Below are positions 55,457 through 63,547 of a stretch of DNA of 64,000 nt, piece after piece. The stretch comes from Geodermatophilus sabuli. Lineage in GTDB: Bacteria > Actinomycetota > Actinomycetes > Mycobacteriales > Geodermatophilaceae. Each line of letters begins with the position of its first letter. Position 1 is the stretch's first letter. The notes beneath the pieces are model-generated. The model saw nothing but the letters and a program-made list of their open reading frames with translations. It was not told where the DNA came from and ran no database searches. Where the stretch lies: contig NZ_JAAGWF010000008.1 of the NCBI RefSeq assembly GCF_010686765.1, forward strand, positions 186,001-250,000, in the 5' to 3' direction. Both the position numbers and the translations under genes were made by a program.

Positions 55457-57936
55457 GTCCCCGAGCTCTCCAGTCGCTCGCACAGCAGGGACGCCCACCG
55501 GTGCGCGGTCGCGCGGGCGCCGTCGAGGAGGGCCACGGGCAGGGCGGTCCGCGACAGGACGGCGGCCGGGTCGGCGGTGAGGTCGGTGTCCTGGACCATC
55601 AGGGCGTCCACGCGGGACAGCCCGTCGAGCCAGGGGCCGACGTCCTCGGGCTTGCGCGTCGCCTCGATCACGGCCCACACGCCGGCCGGGGCGAAGACCG
55701 CGATCATCTGCTCGAGCCACGTGCCGCCGCCGGTGCGCAGGGGAGCGTCGACCGCGACGATGGTGAGGGTCCCGGAGCGGTCGGCCTCCTGCTTGCGCTC
55801 CAGGGCGACGTCGATGCTGGCGATCCGGCTGCTGCGCGGGGCGAGGGCCGCCAGGTCACCACGCGAGGCCCACTGCAGGCGCTCGCCGTCCAGCCGGAGG
55901 GACGCGGCGATCGAGCGGGCCGCGGCGAGGGTCTCGACGCCCGGGCCCACCACGAGCAGCACCTCGCCGGGTCCGGTGGGGAGAAAGGGGACGGCGGGCA
56001 GGCCCTGGGCGAGTGCCCGGGTGAGCGCCGCATACGTGCCGGAGCGGGCCACCTCCGCGGCGAACCCGTCGCCGAGCAGCCGCTGCGGCACGCCGAGGGC
56101 CACCAGCCGCTGCACGATCTCCTCCTCGGCCGCGCCGGCGCCCGGTGCCGTGGGCGCGCCGCCCAGGGGGCGCTCGCGCACCGACGTCACGACGACCGGA
56201 GCGCTGCGGCGCCAGGTGGCCGCGCGCTGGGCCACGGGCAGCCGGGTCACCGTCGCCAGCCCCACGGTGCCGCGTCCGCCGGAGGCCCGGGCCACCTGCT
56301 GACCCGACCCCGGACGGCGGGTCGAGGGCGGCACCGGCGGGCGGGACAGCAGCGGCGGGACGGCCACGGCGGTCCCCGGCGCGCGCGGGGGCAGGAGCGA
56401 CAGCGGCGGGAGCACGGTGGTGGCGTCCAGCGGCATGGGCGCCGGGTCGCTCGCGGTCGGGGCGAGCACCTCGGCGACCACCTCCCACTCGTCGGCCTCG
56501 GCGTCGGCGTCGACCCACACCGGCATCTCGGCGGTGTGCGCCTCGGCGAGTGCGTACTCCTCGTCGGACAGGAACCCGTAGCCGTCGTCGAGGTACCCCG
56601 CAGCCGGTTCGTCCGCGGCCGCCGAGGAGCCGGCCAGCACGCCGCGCAGGAGCTGGGTCAGGGCAGCGTCGGAGGTGTCGTGCGCGAGCGCGGCCCGGAG
56701 CACCTCGGCGATGGCCTCCTCGCGGGAGGTGATCGGCCCGGTGGCGAAGTCCGGCTCGTCCACCCACTCGGGGACCGGCACGGGCTCCACCGGCGCTGCC
56801 GGGGGAACGGCAGGAGCCGGGACGGGCGGCCGGACGGTGATGACGACCGGCTGCGGTTCGGTGACGGGTGCCGTCGGCACGGCGGCCTCGGCGACGGGCG
56901 CCACGGTGACCGGCTCGACGACGGGCGGGGCCGCGACCGGAGCGTGGGCGGCCACGGCCTCGACGACCGGGACCGTCTCGACGGGGGGCGCGACGGGTGC
57001 GGGAGGGGCCACGTGCGCAGGGGCCACGGTCTCGACGGTCACCGGCGTGACGGGCACGGAGGTGACCGGCGCCGGCGGAGGGACCGGTGCGGGCGGGACC
57101 ACGGGCACGGAGGCCACCGGCGCGGGAGGGGCGACGGGCGCGGGAGGGGCGACGGGCGCGGGAGGGGCGACGGGCGCGGGAGGGGCGACGGGCGCGGGAG
57201 GGGCGACGGGCGCGGGAGGGGCGACGGGCGCGGGAGGGGCGACGGGCGTGGGAGGGGCGACCGGTGCGGGGGCAGCGGGCGCGGTGGCCGCGGCCGAGGC
57301 GGCGGTGACCGCGGCGATGGCCTCGTCGACCGCCTCACGGACGTCGACGTCGCCGGCGACCATCTGCGCCAGCGCCGCGGTGAACGGGGAGGGGGCCAGC
57401 GGAGCGTCGTCCGGCAGCGGTCCGGCCGGCAGGTCGTGGTGCGGCGCGACCGTGTGCACCGCACCGGCCGCGCGGGCGGGGGCTGCCGACCGCGGGGATG
57501 CCGCCGGCCACGCCGCGGCCGCGGACCGCGCCGGAGCCGCGGACCGCGCCGGAGCGTCGGCGGGACGGGCGGCCCGCGGCTGGGCCTGCCGGGTCGCCCG
57601 GGGCATCGCCGTCCGGGAGTACAGGTCGACGTCGGGCTCACCGGCGTCCCGGGCGAAGAGCCCGGCCATCTCGTCCACCGGGTCGGGCAGCACCGGGTCG
57701 CGCCGGAGCGCGGCCTCGATGCGGGCCGCGGACTCGGCGCGAGACGCCGGCCGGCGCTCCACGGCCGGGGCGACCTCCTCCACCTCGGCCACGTACCGCT
57801 CGGTGGTGAAGAAGCCCATCACGCCGCCCGAGCGGATCTTCCGGATCCCCACGATGCGGACCGACGAGCCGTACTGCTCGCGCGCGGCAGCGATGGCCGC
57901 CTCGCGCGAGGCTGCCTCAACGGATGGCAACTGCAC
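55453..57936 (-). CDS. flhF: FlhF-like protein with degenerate GTPase domain and proline-rich repeat linker
   Basis: 827 residues, much longer than usual FlhF (350-450). The N-terminus (ASREAAIAAAREQYGSSVRI, RKIRSGGVMGFFTTERYV) matches the FlhF N-domain. Then comes a long Ala/Pro/Val linker with hexapeptide repeats (VAPPAP). The C-terminal 250 residues look like the SRP-type NG domain, but the P-loop is lost: LLVVGPGVETLAAARSIAASL stands where GxTGxGKTT should be, and the G3/G4 motifs are not clear. It overlaps flhA by 20 bp. FlhF normally sets flagellar position and number; here GTP binding is doubtful. Confidence 0.65.
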   Translation of the reverse strand: MQLPSVEAASREAAIAAAREQYGSSVRIVGIRKIRSGGVMGFFTTERYVAEVEEVAPAVERRPASRAESAARIEAALRRDPVLPDPVDEMAGLFARDAGEPDVDLYSRTAMPRATRQAQPRAARPADAPARSAAPARSAAAAWPAASPRSAAPARAAGAVHTVAPHHDLPAGPLPDDAPLAPSPFTAALAQMVAGDVDVREAVDEAIAAVTAASAAATAPAAPAPVAPPTPVAPPAPVAPPAPVAPPAPVAPPAPVAPPAPVAPPAPVAPPAPVASVPVVPPAPVPPPAPVTSVPVTPVTVETVAPAHVAPPAPVAPPVETVPVVEAVAAHAPVAAPPVVEPVTVAPVAEAAVPTAPVTEPQPVVITVRPPVPAPAVPPAAPVEPVPVPEWVDEPDFATGPITSREEAIAEVLRAALAHDTSDAALTQLLRGVLAGSSAAADEPAAGYLDDGYGFLSDEEYALAEAHTAEMPVWVDADAEADEWEVVAEVLAPTASDPAPMPLDATTVLPPLSLLPPRAPGTAVAVPPLLSRPPVPPSTRRPGSGQQVARASGGRGTVGLATVTRLPVAQRAATWRRSAPVVVTSVRERPLGGAPTAPGAGAAEEEIVQRLVALGVPQRLLGDGFAAEVARSGTYAALTRALAQGLPAVPFLPTGPGEVLLVVGPGVETLAAARSIAASLRLDGERLQWASRGDLAALAPRSSRIASIDVALERKQEADRSGTLTIVAVDAPLRTGGGTWLEQMIAVFAPAGVWAVIEATRKPEDVGPWLDGLSRVDALMVQDTDLTADPAAVLSRTALPVALLDGARATAHRWASLLCERLESSGT
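57121..57264 (-). repeat. 18-bp tandem repeats (7 perfect copies plus one variant)
   Basis: The unit CGCGGGAGGGGCGACGGG (plus-strand reading) repeats seven times without change at 57121-57246; an eighth copy to 57264 has two or more differences. It encodes the APVAPP hexapeptide run of the FlhF-like protein. Perfect identity of neighbouring copies indicates recent expansion. Confidence 0.95.
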
Positions 57937-59959
57937 CGTTCACCACTCCCAGTGATTCGATCTGGGCCGTCCGGGAGACCTCCGTGTAGGAGATCACCGG
58001 CAGGCGGGGGAGGATCTGACGCATCAGGCGGGACAGGGCGGCCCGGACCTGCGGGGAACACACCAGCACGGGGGCGAGGCCCAGCCGCTCGGCCTCGGAC
58101 AGCAGGCCGGTGCAGCCGTTGACGAGTCCGTCGACCGTGCCGGCGTCCAGCGCGAGCACCTGACCGCCCTCGCCCACCCGGACCGACTCGAGCAGCCGCT
58201 GCTCGAAGGCGGGGTCCAGGGTGAGCACGTACAGCCGCTCGTCGGGTGTGACGTAGGGGTGGCTGATGGCCGCCCCCAGCGCCGAGCGGGCGGCCTCGAT
58301 CAGCCCGTCGACCTCGGTCGAGACCTTCGCGCGGACCGACAGCGCCTCGAAGATGCGCACCAGGTCGCGGATCGACACGTTCTCCTCGAGCAGCCCGTGC
58401 AGCACGCGCTGGATCTCCCCGAGGGTGAGCAGGGTCGGGGTGAGCTCCTCGACGACGATCGGGTGGGTGCGGCGGACCATCTCGACGAGCAGCCGGACGT
58501 CCTCCCGGCCGAGCAGTTCGGCGGCGTGCTGCCGGACGACCTCGGCCAGGTGGGTGGTGATGACCGAGGAGCGGTCGACGACGGTCGCGCCGGCCATCTC
58601 CGCCTGGCGCTGCAGCTCGGCGGGCACCCACTTGGCCGGCAGGCCGAACACCGGCTCGCGGGTGGCCTTGCCGGGCAGGCCGTCGAGGGCGTCGCCGATG
58701 GCGAGGACGGTGCCCGCCGGCGACATCCCCTTGGCGGCGGGCACGCCGTTGAGCCAGATGACGTACTGCGACGCCGGCAGGTCCAGGTTGTCGCGGGTGC
58801 GGACGAGCGGGATGACCAGGCCGGTGTCCATGGCGACCTTGCGGCGCAGCGCCTTGACCCGGTCCAGCAGGTCCCCGCCACGGGCGGTGTCGACCAGGTC
58901 GACGAGGTCGAAGGCCACCTCGAGCTCGAGCGGGTCGACCCGCATCTTCTCGGCGATCGCCTCGGGGGAGTCGGGCTTGGGCTCCTCGTCCCCGGTCGCC
59001 TGGGTCTCCGCCTCCTCGTCGACCTCCGCGACGTCCTTCATCCGGGCGGCCATGAAGAGGAACAGCCCGCCGATGACCAGGAACGGCAGCTTCGGCAACC
59101 CGGGGATGAGGCACATGGCGATGGCCGCGCCACCGGCGATGCGCACCGGCTGCTGGAACCGGCCCAGCTGGGCGAGCAGGTCGCTGCCCATGTCCCCGTC
59201 GGAGGCCGAGCGGGTGACGATGATGCCGGTCGCGGTGGACAGCAGCAGCGCGGGGATCTGGGAGACCAGCCCGTCGCCGACGGTCAGCAGCGAGTAGGTG
59301 GAGACCGCCTCGGCCGGGGCCATGCCGCGCTGCATCACGCCGATGGCCATGCCACCGATGAGGTTGATCAGCGTGATGATGATGGCAGCGATGGCGTCGC
59401 CCTTGACGAACTTCGAGGCGCCGTCCATCGAGCCGTAGAAGTCGGCCTCGGCCGTGACCTCGTGCCGCCGCTTGCGGGCCTGCTTCTCGTTGATCAGTCC
59501 GGCGTTGAGGTCGGCGTCGATAGCCATCTGCTTGCCGGGCATCGCGTCGAGGGTGAAGCGGGCGCCGACCTCGGCGACGCGGCCGGCACCGTTGGTGATG
59601 ACGACGAACTGGATGATCGTGAGGATCACGAAGATCACCAGGCCGACGATCAGCGAGCCGCCGATCACGAAGTGCCCGAAGGCCTCGATGACCTTCCCGG
59701 CGTAGCCGTCGGTGAGGACGAGGCGGGTCGAGGAGACGTTCAGGGCCAGCCGGAACAGCGTCGCGATGAGGATCAGCGACGGGAAGACGGCGAAGTCCAG
59801 CGGCTTCCTGATCTGCATCGCGACCAGCAGGATCAGCAGCGACGCGGTGATGTTCAGGCCCAGGAGCAGATCCAGGACGGCGGCCGGCAGCGGCACGACC
59901 AGCATGAGGACGATGGCCACCACGCCGATCGGGACGGCGGCCTTCGTCAGCTTCTGCAC
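57917..59959 (-). CDS. flhA: Flagellar export protein FlhA
   Basis: 680 residues, normal length. About eight membrane helices fill the first 330 residues, starting at AAVPIGVVAIVLMLVVPLP. The FHIPEP signature region ARFTLDAMPGKQMAIDADLN and GLINEKQARKRR between helices is intact. The cytoplasmic domain from about 340 on (EKMRVDPLELEVAFDLVDL, EELTPTLLTLGEIQRVLHGL) forms the nonameric ring that receives export substrates. It starts 135 bp after flhB, and its end overlaps the flhF-like gene. Confidence 0.98.
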   Translation of the reverse strand: MQKLTKAAVPIGVVAIVLMLVVPLPAAVLDLLLGLNITASLLILLVAMQIRKPLDFAVFPSLILIATLFRLALNVSSTRLVLTDGYAGKVIEAFGHFVIGGSLIVGLVIFVILTIIQFVVITNGAGRVAEVGARFTLDAMPGKQMAIDADLNAGLINEKQARKRRHEVTAEADFYGSMDGASKFVKGDAIAAIIITLINLIGGMAIGVMQRGMAPAEAVSTYSLLTVGDGLVSQIPALLLSTATGIIVTRSASDGDMGSDLLAQLGRFQQPVRIAGGAAIAMCLIPGLPKLPFLVIGGLFLFMAARMKDVAEVDEEAETQATGDEEPKPDSPEAIAEKMRVDPLELEVAFDLVDLVDTARGGDLLDRVKALRRKVAMDTGLVIPLVRTRDNLDLPASQYVIWLNGVPAAKGMSPAGTVLAIGDALDGLPGKATREPVFGLPAKWVPAELQRQAEMAGATVVDRSSVITTHLAEVVRQHAAELLGREDVRLLVEMVRRTHPIVVEELTPTLLTLGEIQRVLHGLLEENVSIRDLVRIFEALSVRAKVSTEVDGLIEAARSALGAAISHPYVTPDERLYVLTLDPAFEQRLLESVRVGEGGQVLALDAGTVDGLVNGCTGLLSEAERLGLAPVLVCSPQVRAALSRLMRQILPRLPVISYTEVSRTAQIESLGVVNGAVAIR

Positions 59960-60038
59960 GAGTCAACTCATCGGCAGTTCGGCTTGACCGGGGCACCGAC
60001 GGGGCGCCGTCCGTCCCACCCGCCCCAGCGGCACCGTC

Positions 60039-60093
60039 GGCCCTCTGCAGGGCCCCGCCGCGAGCCTGCGAGTGGTGGGGCAGGAGGGCCTCC
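60039..60093 (-). repeat. Post-stop hairpin repeat, copy C (after flhB)
   Basis: On the minus strand it starts a base or two after the flhB stop codon. GGCCCTC pairs with GAGGGCC, and CCCC with GGGG inside. The core CCCCACCACTCGCA-G-GCTCGCGGCGGGGCCCTGC matches copy A (23310-23365) in 33 of 34 positions. It lies within the flhB-flhA gap, so it is either an attenuator or a 3'-end stabiliser rather than a full stop of the operon. Confidence 0.75.
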
Positions 60094-60094
60094 C

Positions 60095-61228
60095 TCAGCG
60101 GCGGCGGCGGGCGGGGACGAGGTCCGCGACGTCCGGCGCGGCGAACCCCGGACGGTGGAACCCCCCGCGGACCCCGCGGGAGGACAGCTGCATGACGAAC
60201 GCCAGCACCCGGGCGACGGCTGTGAACAACTGGGCCGGCACCTCCTGCCCGAGCTCGCAGGAGGCGTGCAGGGCGCGGGCGAGCGGGATGTCCTGGACCA
60301 GGGGCACCCCCGCCTCGGCCGCCTTCTCGCGCAGCTTGGTGGCGATCTCGTCGGAGCCCTTCGCGACCACCCGGGGCGCGCCGCGGTCGGCCTCGTACTT
60401 CAGCGCCACCGCCACGTGCGTCGGGTTGACCAGCAGGACGTCGGCGTTGGCGACCTCGCTCATCATCCGGTTGCGCGACATCGCCATCTGGGTGGCCCGG
60501 CGCTGGGCCTTGACGTGCGGATCGCCCTCGGACTGCTTGTGCTCCTGCTTGATCTCGTACAGGCTCATCTTGAGCTGCTTCATCATCTTGGTGCGTACGA
60601 CGACGTAGTCGGCGACCGCGATGACCAACCCGGTCACGGCCACGACCCGGAACATGAGGACGGCGGACTCGGAGAACGTCGCGGCGACCGCCGAGAGCGG
60701 CAGCGCCCCCGACGCCGACACCAGTTCCTGGGCCCGGCTGCTGGTCAGGATGACCACCGTCAGCAGGGCCGCGGTCTTGATGACCGCCTTGGCCGCCTCC
60801 CACAGGCCCTGGGTGCCGAACATCTTCTTGATGCCGGGGAACGGGTTGAGCTTCTTCAGCGTCGGCTTGAGCGGCTTGCCCGACACCGACACCCCGCCCT
60901 GCGCGGCCGACGCGGCGGTGCCGACCACCATCAGCGTCAGCGCCATCGGCAGCAGTGCGGTGAGGAAGGTGCTCAGCGCGGCACCGAACATCGCCGACAG
61001 CGCGGCGGGGTCCGGGTGCGCGGTCACCGTCCCCACCCGCACGAACAGCTCGCCGATGCCGTCGAACGCGTTGCCCACGAGCATCGGCAGCAGCACGCTG
61101 GCCGCCGCCGCCCCCAGCCAGGTCCCGAGCTCCTGGGTGCGGGGGATCTGCCCCTCCTTGCGCGCCTTCTTGAGGCGCTGGGGAGTCGGCTTCTCGGTCT
61201 TCTCCCCACCGGGTCCGTCCTTGGCCAT
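60095..61228 (-). CDS. flhB: Flagellar export switch protein FlhB
   Basis: 377 residues. The basic N-terminus GEKTEKPTPQRLKKARKEGQ is typical. Four membrane helices lie between about 30 and 215. The autocleavage motif NPTH in VLLVNPTHVAVALKYE is intact, so the protein can switch substrate specificity from rod/hook to filament proteins. The C-terminal 30 residues (GGFHRPGFAAPDVADL) extend beyond the usual end. The ATG is 3 bp after the fliR stop. Confidence 0.97.
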   Translation of the reverse strand: MAKDGPGGEKTEKPTPQRLKKARKEGQIPRTQELGTWLGAAAASVLLPMLVGNAFDGIGELFVRVGTVTAHPDPAALSAMFGAALSTFLTALLPMALTLMVVGTAASAAQGGVSVSGKPLKPTLKKLNPFPGIKKMFGTQGLWEAAKAVIKTAALLTVVILTSSRAQELVSASGALPLSAVAATFSESAVLMFRVVAVTGLVIAVADYVVVRTKMMKQLKMSLYEIKQEHKQSEGDPHVKAQRRATQMAMSRNRMMSEVANADVLLVNPTHVAVALKYEADRGAPRVVAKGSDEIATKLREKAAEAGVPLVQDIPLARALHASCELGQEVPAQLFTAVARVLAFVMQLSSRGVRGGFHRPGFAAPDVADLVPARRRR

Positions 61229-61231
61229 CGC

Positions 61232-61996
61232 TCACCCGCTCCGCAGCGAGACCATCGCGCGCGCGGCGTTCTCGAGGAGGGCGTCCAGAGCCGACGGCAG
61301 CAGTGGGAAGGTGAGCCCGAGCAGGGTCAGGGTCAGCATGATCTTGACCGGGAAGCCGAACGCGAAGATGTTGAGCGCCGGCGCCGCGCGACTGAGCAGG
61401 GCCAGGGCGACGTCGGCCAGCAGCAGCACCGCCACCATGGGTCCGGCGATCTGCAGCGCGGCCAGGAACATCATCGTGAACGCGGTGAGCAGCACCTGGG
61501 CCACGTCATCCACCGGGAAGCCGCCACCCACGGGCAGCCCCTCGTACGAGGTGGCGAACCCGCGCACGATGAGCAGGTGCCCGCCGCTGGTGAACAGCAG
61601 CGTGGTCGCCAACAGGTAGTAGAGGCGGCCGACCGAGGAACTCGTCGTCATCGACAGCGGGTCGTAGGCCGGCTGCAGCGAGAAGCCGCCGGTGAGGTCG
61701 ATCAGGTCACCGGCGTACTGCACGGCGGCGAACAGCACCTGCACGACGAAGCCCAGTGCCGCACCGATGACCACCTCGGTGACCGCCCCGACGACGAGGA
61801 AGCCGGCGGTCGGGTCGGGCAGGTCCGGTGCGATCCGGGTCATCAGGGCCACCGACAGGGCGAGGGCGAACGCGCCCTTCACCGGGGCCGGGATGCTCCG
61901 GGAGTTGAACGGCGGGGACAGCAGGATGAAGCCGGCCGCCCGTGCGGTGCCCAGCAGCAGCGCCGCCAGGGTGACCGCCGGGACCTCGAGGTCCAT
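61232..61996 (-). CDS. fliR: Flagellar export membrane protein FliR
   Basis: 254 residues with about six membrane helices. LGTARAAGFILLSPPFNSRSIPAPVKGAFALALSVAL (core SPPFNSRSIPAPVK) and GFVVQVLFAAVQYAGDLIDLTGGFSLQPAYDP (core QYAGDLIDLTGGFS) are the conserved FliR segments. It forms the export gate with FliP5-FliQ4. It begins 7 bp downstream of fliQ and ends 3 bp before flhB. Confidence 0.95.
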   Translation of the reverse strand: MDLEVPAVTLAALLLGTARAAGFILLSPPFNSRSIPAPVKGAFALALSVALMTRIAPDLPDPTAGFLVVGAVTEVVIGAALGFVVQVLFAAVQYAGDLIDLTGGFSLQPAYDPLSMTTSSSVGRLYYLLATTLLFTSGGHLLIVRGFATSYEGLPVGGGFPVDDVAQVLLTAFTMMFLAALQIAGPMVAVLLLADVALALLSRAAPALNIFAFGFPVKIMLTLTLLGLTFPLLPSALDALLENAARAMVSLRSG

Positions 61997-62003
61997 GGCC
62001 GCC

Positions 62004-62279
62004 TCAGGTCCGGTCGAGCAGCCGGGGCAGCGCGTCGAACAGGCCCTCGGTGAAGCTGACCATCTCGGCGAGCACCCAGTTGCCCGTGACCAGCAGCGCG
62101 ATCGCGACCGCGATCATCTTGGGCACGAAGGACAGGGTCGGCTCCTGGATCTGGGTCGCCGCCTGGAACAGCGAGATGAGGAACCCGACCAGCAGCGCGG
62201 TGAGCAGGATCGGGGCGGCGACCTTCGCGGCGACCAGCATCGTCTGCACCGCGATCTCGGTGACGTCGGCGTCAGACAT
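62004..62279 (-). CDS. fliQ: Flagellar export membrane protein FliQ
   Basis: 91 residues with two membrane helices (AAKVAAPILLTALLVGFLISLFQAATQ and IAVAIALLVTGNWVLAEMVSF). The central TQIQEPTLSFVPKM is the conserved FliQ motif. It is part of the FliPQR export gate and lies between fliP (6 bp) and fliR. Confidence 0.96.
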   Translation of the reverse strand: MSDADVTEIAVQTMLVAAKVAAPILLTALLVGFLISLFQAATQIQEPTLSFVPKMIAVAIALLVTGNWVLAEMVSFTEGLFDALPRLLDRT

Positions 62280-62285
62280 CGCGCG

Positions 62286-63128
62286 TCACCCGTAGCTCCC
62301 GACGAGCGCCGTGGTGATCAGCGCCCACCCGTCGACCACGACGAACAGCAGCAGCTTGAACGGCAGGGACACGATCACCGGCGGCACCATCATCATGCCC
62401 ATCGCCATGAGGGCGGCGCTGACCAGCATGTCCAGCACCAGGAACGGGATGAAGACGACCAGGCCGATGATGAACGCGCTCTTGAGCTCCGAGAGCACGA
62501 ACGCCGGCACCAGCGTGGTCATGCTGACCGCCTCGCGGTCGGCCGGCGCCTCCTCCCCGGACAGCCCGACCATCAACGACAGCTCGTCGTCCCGGGTGTT
62601 GTCGAGCAGGAACTCCTTGAGCGGCACGACCCCGGTCTCGTAGGCCTGCGACACGGTGATCGTCCCGTCGAGGTAGGGCTGCACCGCCACCTCGTTGACG
62701 TCGGCGAGAACCGGCCCCATGACGAAGAGGGTCAGGAACAGGGCCAGTCCGGTGAGGACGGAGTTCGGCGGGGACTGCTGCATGCCCAGCGCGTTGCGGG
62801 TCAGCGACAGGACGACGATGATCTTGGTGAACGACGTGGTCAGCAGCAGCACCGCCGGAGCCACCGACAGCACGGTGATGGCCAGGATCAGCGTCACCGA
62901 GCTGTTCGGGCTGCCGTCACCGATGGAGATGTCCACGCCGCCGTCCACGGCCGGGACCACCGGGGCGGTGGGAGCCGTCGGCGCGGTCGGGACGGTGGGC
63001 GCCGCGGACGCCGGGTCGGCGAGCAGCGCCAGGACGACGCCGGCGAGCGCGACGAGCAGCAGGACCAGACCCGCCCGCCGAGCGAAGGGCGCGCCCCGCG
63101 CGGCGACGGGTGCGGGGGAGGAGGTCAT
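62286..63128 (-). CDS. fliP: Flagellar export membrane protein FliP
   Basis: 280 residues from the ATG at 63128, which overlaps the fliO stop (ATGA). A cleavable signal peptide (RRAGLVLLLVALAGVVLALLA, then DPASAA) is present, as normal for FliP, followed by a short PTAPTAPTAP spacer. Conserved parts are TSFTKIIVVLSLTRNALG, PPNSVLTGLALFLTLFVMGP, and FIPFLVLDMLVSAALMAMGMMMVPP. It is the main ring subunit of the export gate. Confidence 0.97.
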   Translation of the reverse strand: MTSSPAPVAARGAPFARRAGLVLLLVALAGVVLALLADPASAAPTVPTAPTAPTAPVVPAVDGGVDISIGDGSPNSSVTLILAITVLSVAPAVLLLTTSFTKIIVVLSLTRNALGMQQSPPNSVLTGLALFLTLFVMGPVLADVNEVAVQPYLDGTITVSQAYETGVVPLKEFLLDNTRDDELSLMVGLSGEEAPADREAVSMTTLVPAFVLSELKSAFIIGLVVFIPFLVLDMLVSAALMAMGMMMVPPVIVSLPFKLLLFVVVDGWALITTALVGSYG

Positions 63129-63547
63129 CAGCGGCGGACCGTCCGCTCGCGCAGCTGCGCCACGATGGTGGTCCAGCCGGCGCGGTCGAACACCGAGCCG
63201 GCGAGGGCGCCGGTCGAGGGGCGGGCGACGGGCGCGCGGACCCCGTCGGCGCCCTCGGTCGTCGTCCGGACGGCGGCATGGCGCTCCTCGAGGGCGGCCT
63301 CGACCGCGTCTCCGTCCACCTCGGCCAGCAGGGTCACCTGCTCCTCGGTGGCTCCGACGACCAGCACCCGCCCGGCGATGCGGACGACGTTCACGGTGCT
63401 GGCCCGGCCCATGCGCTGCCGGGCGACGACCTCGATCAGCCCGTTGCCCTGGCCGAGCCCGCGCTTCTTGGCCACCCGCGCGGCGAACCACAGCACGGCG
63501 CCGACGAAGGCGAGGGACAGGACCAGCCGGATGACCATCCACGTCAT
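63128..63547 (-). CDS. fliO: Flagellar biosynthesis protein FliO
   Basis: 139 residues; ATG overlaps the fliN stop (ATGA). One N-terminal membrane helix (MVIRLVLSLAFVGAVLWFAARVAKK in part) precedes a FliO core: LIEVVARQRMGRASTVNVVRIAGRVLVVGATEEQVTLLAEV, of which RQRMGR and GRVLVVGATEEQVTLL are typical. FliO helps assemble the FliP ring. The C-terminal 40 residues are variable. Confidence 0.9.
   Translation of the reverse strand: MTWMVIRLVLSLAFVGAVLWFAARVAKKRGLGQGNGLIEVVARQRMGRASTVNVVRIAGRVLVVGATEEQVTLLAEVDGDAVEAALEERHAAVRTTTEGADGVRAPVARPSTGALAGSVFDRAGWTTIVAQLRERTVRR

Noticed and set aside
57121-57264. Possible CRISPR-like array
   Set aside because: The repeats are directly adjacent with no spacers and lie in frame in a coding region; it is a minisatellite.
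58259-62053. A 1264-codon plus-strand frame across flhA, flhB and fliR
   Set aside because: It crosses several certain flagellar genes and reads as Arg/Gly/His/Asp-rich low-complexity sequence, so it is a shadow frame.
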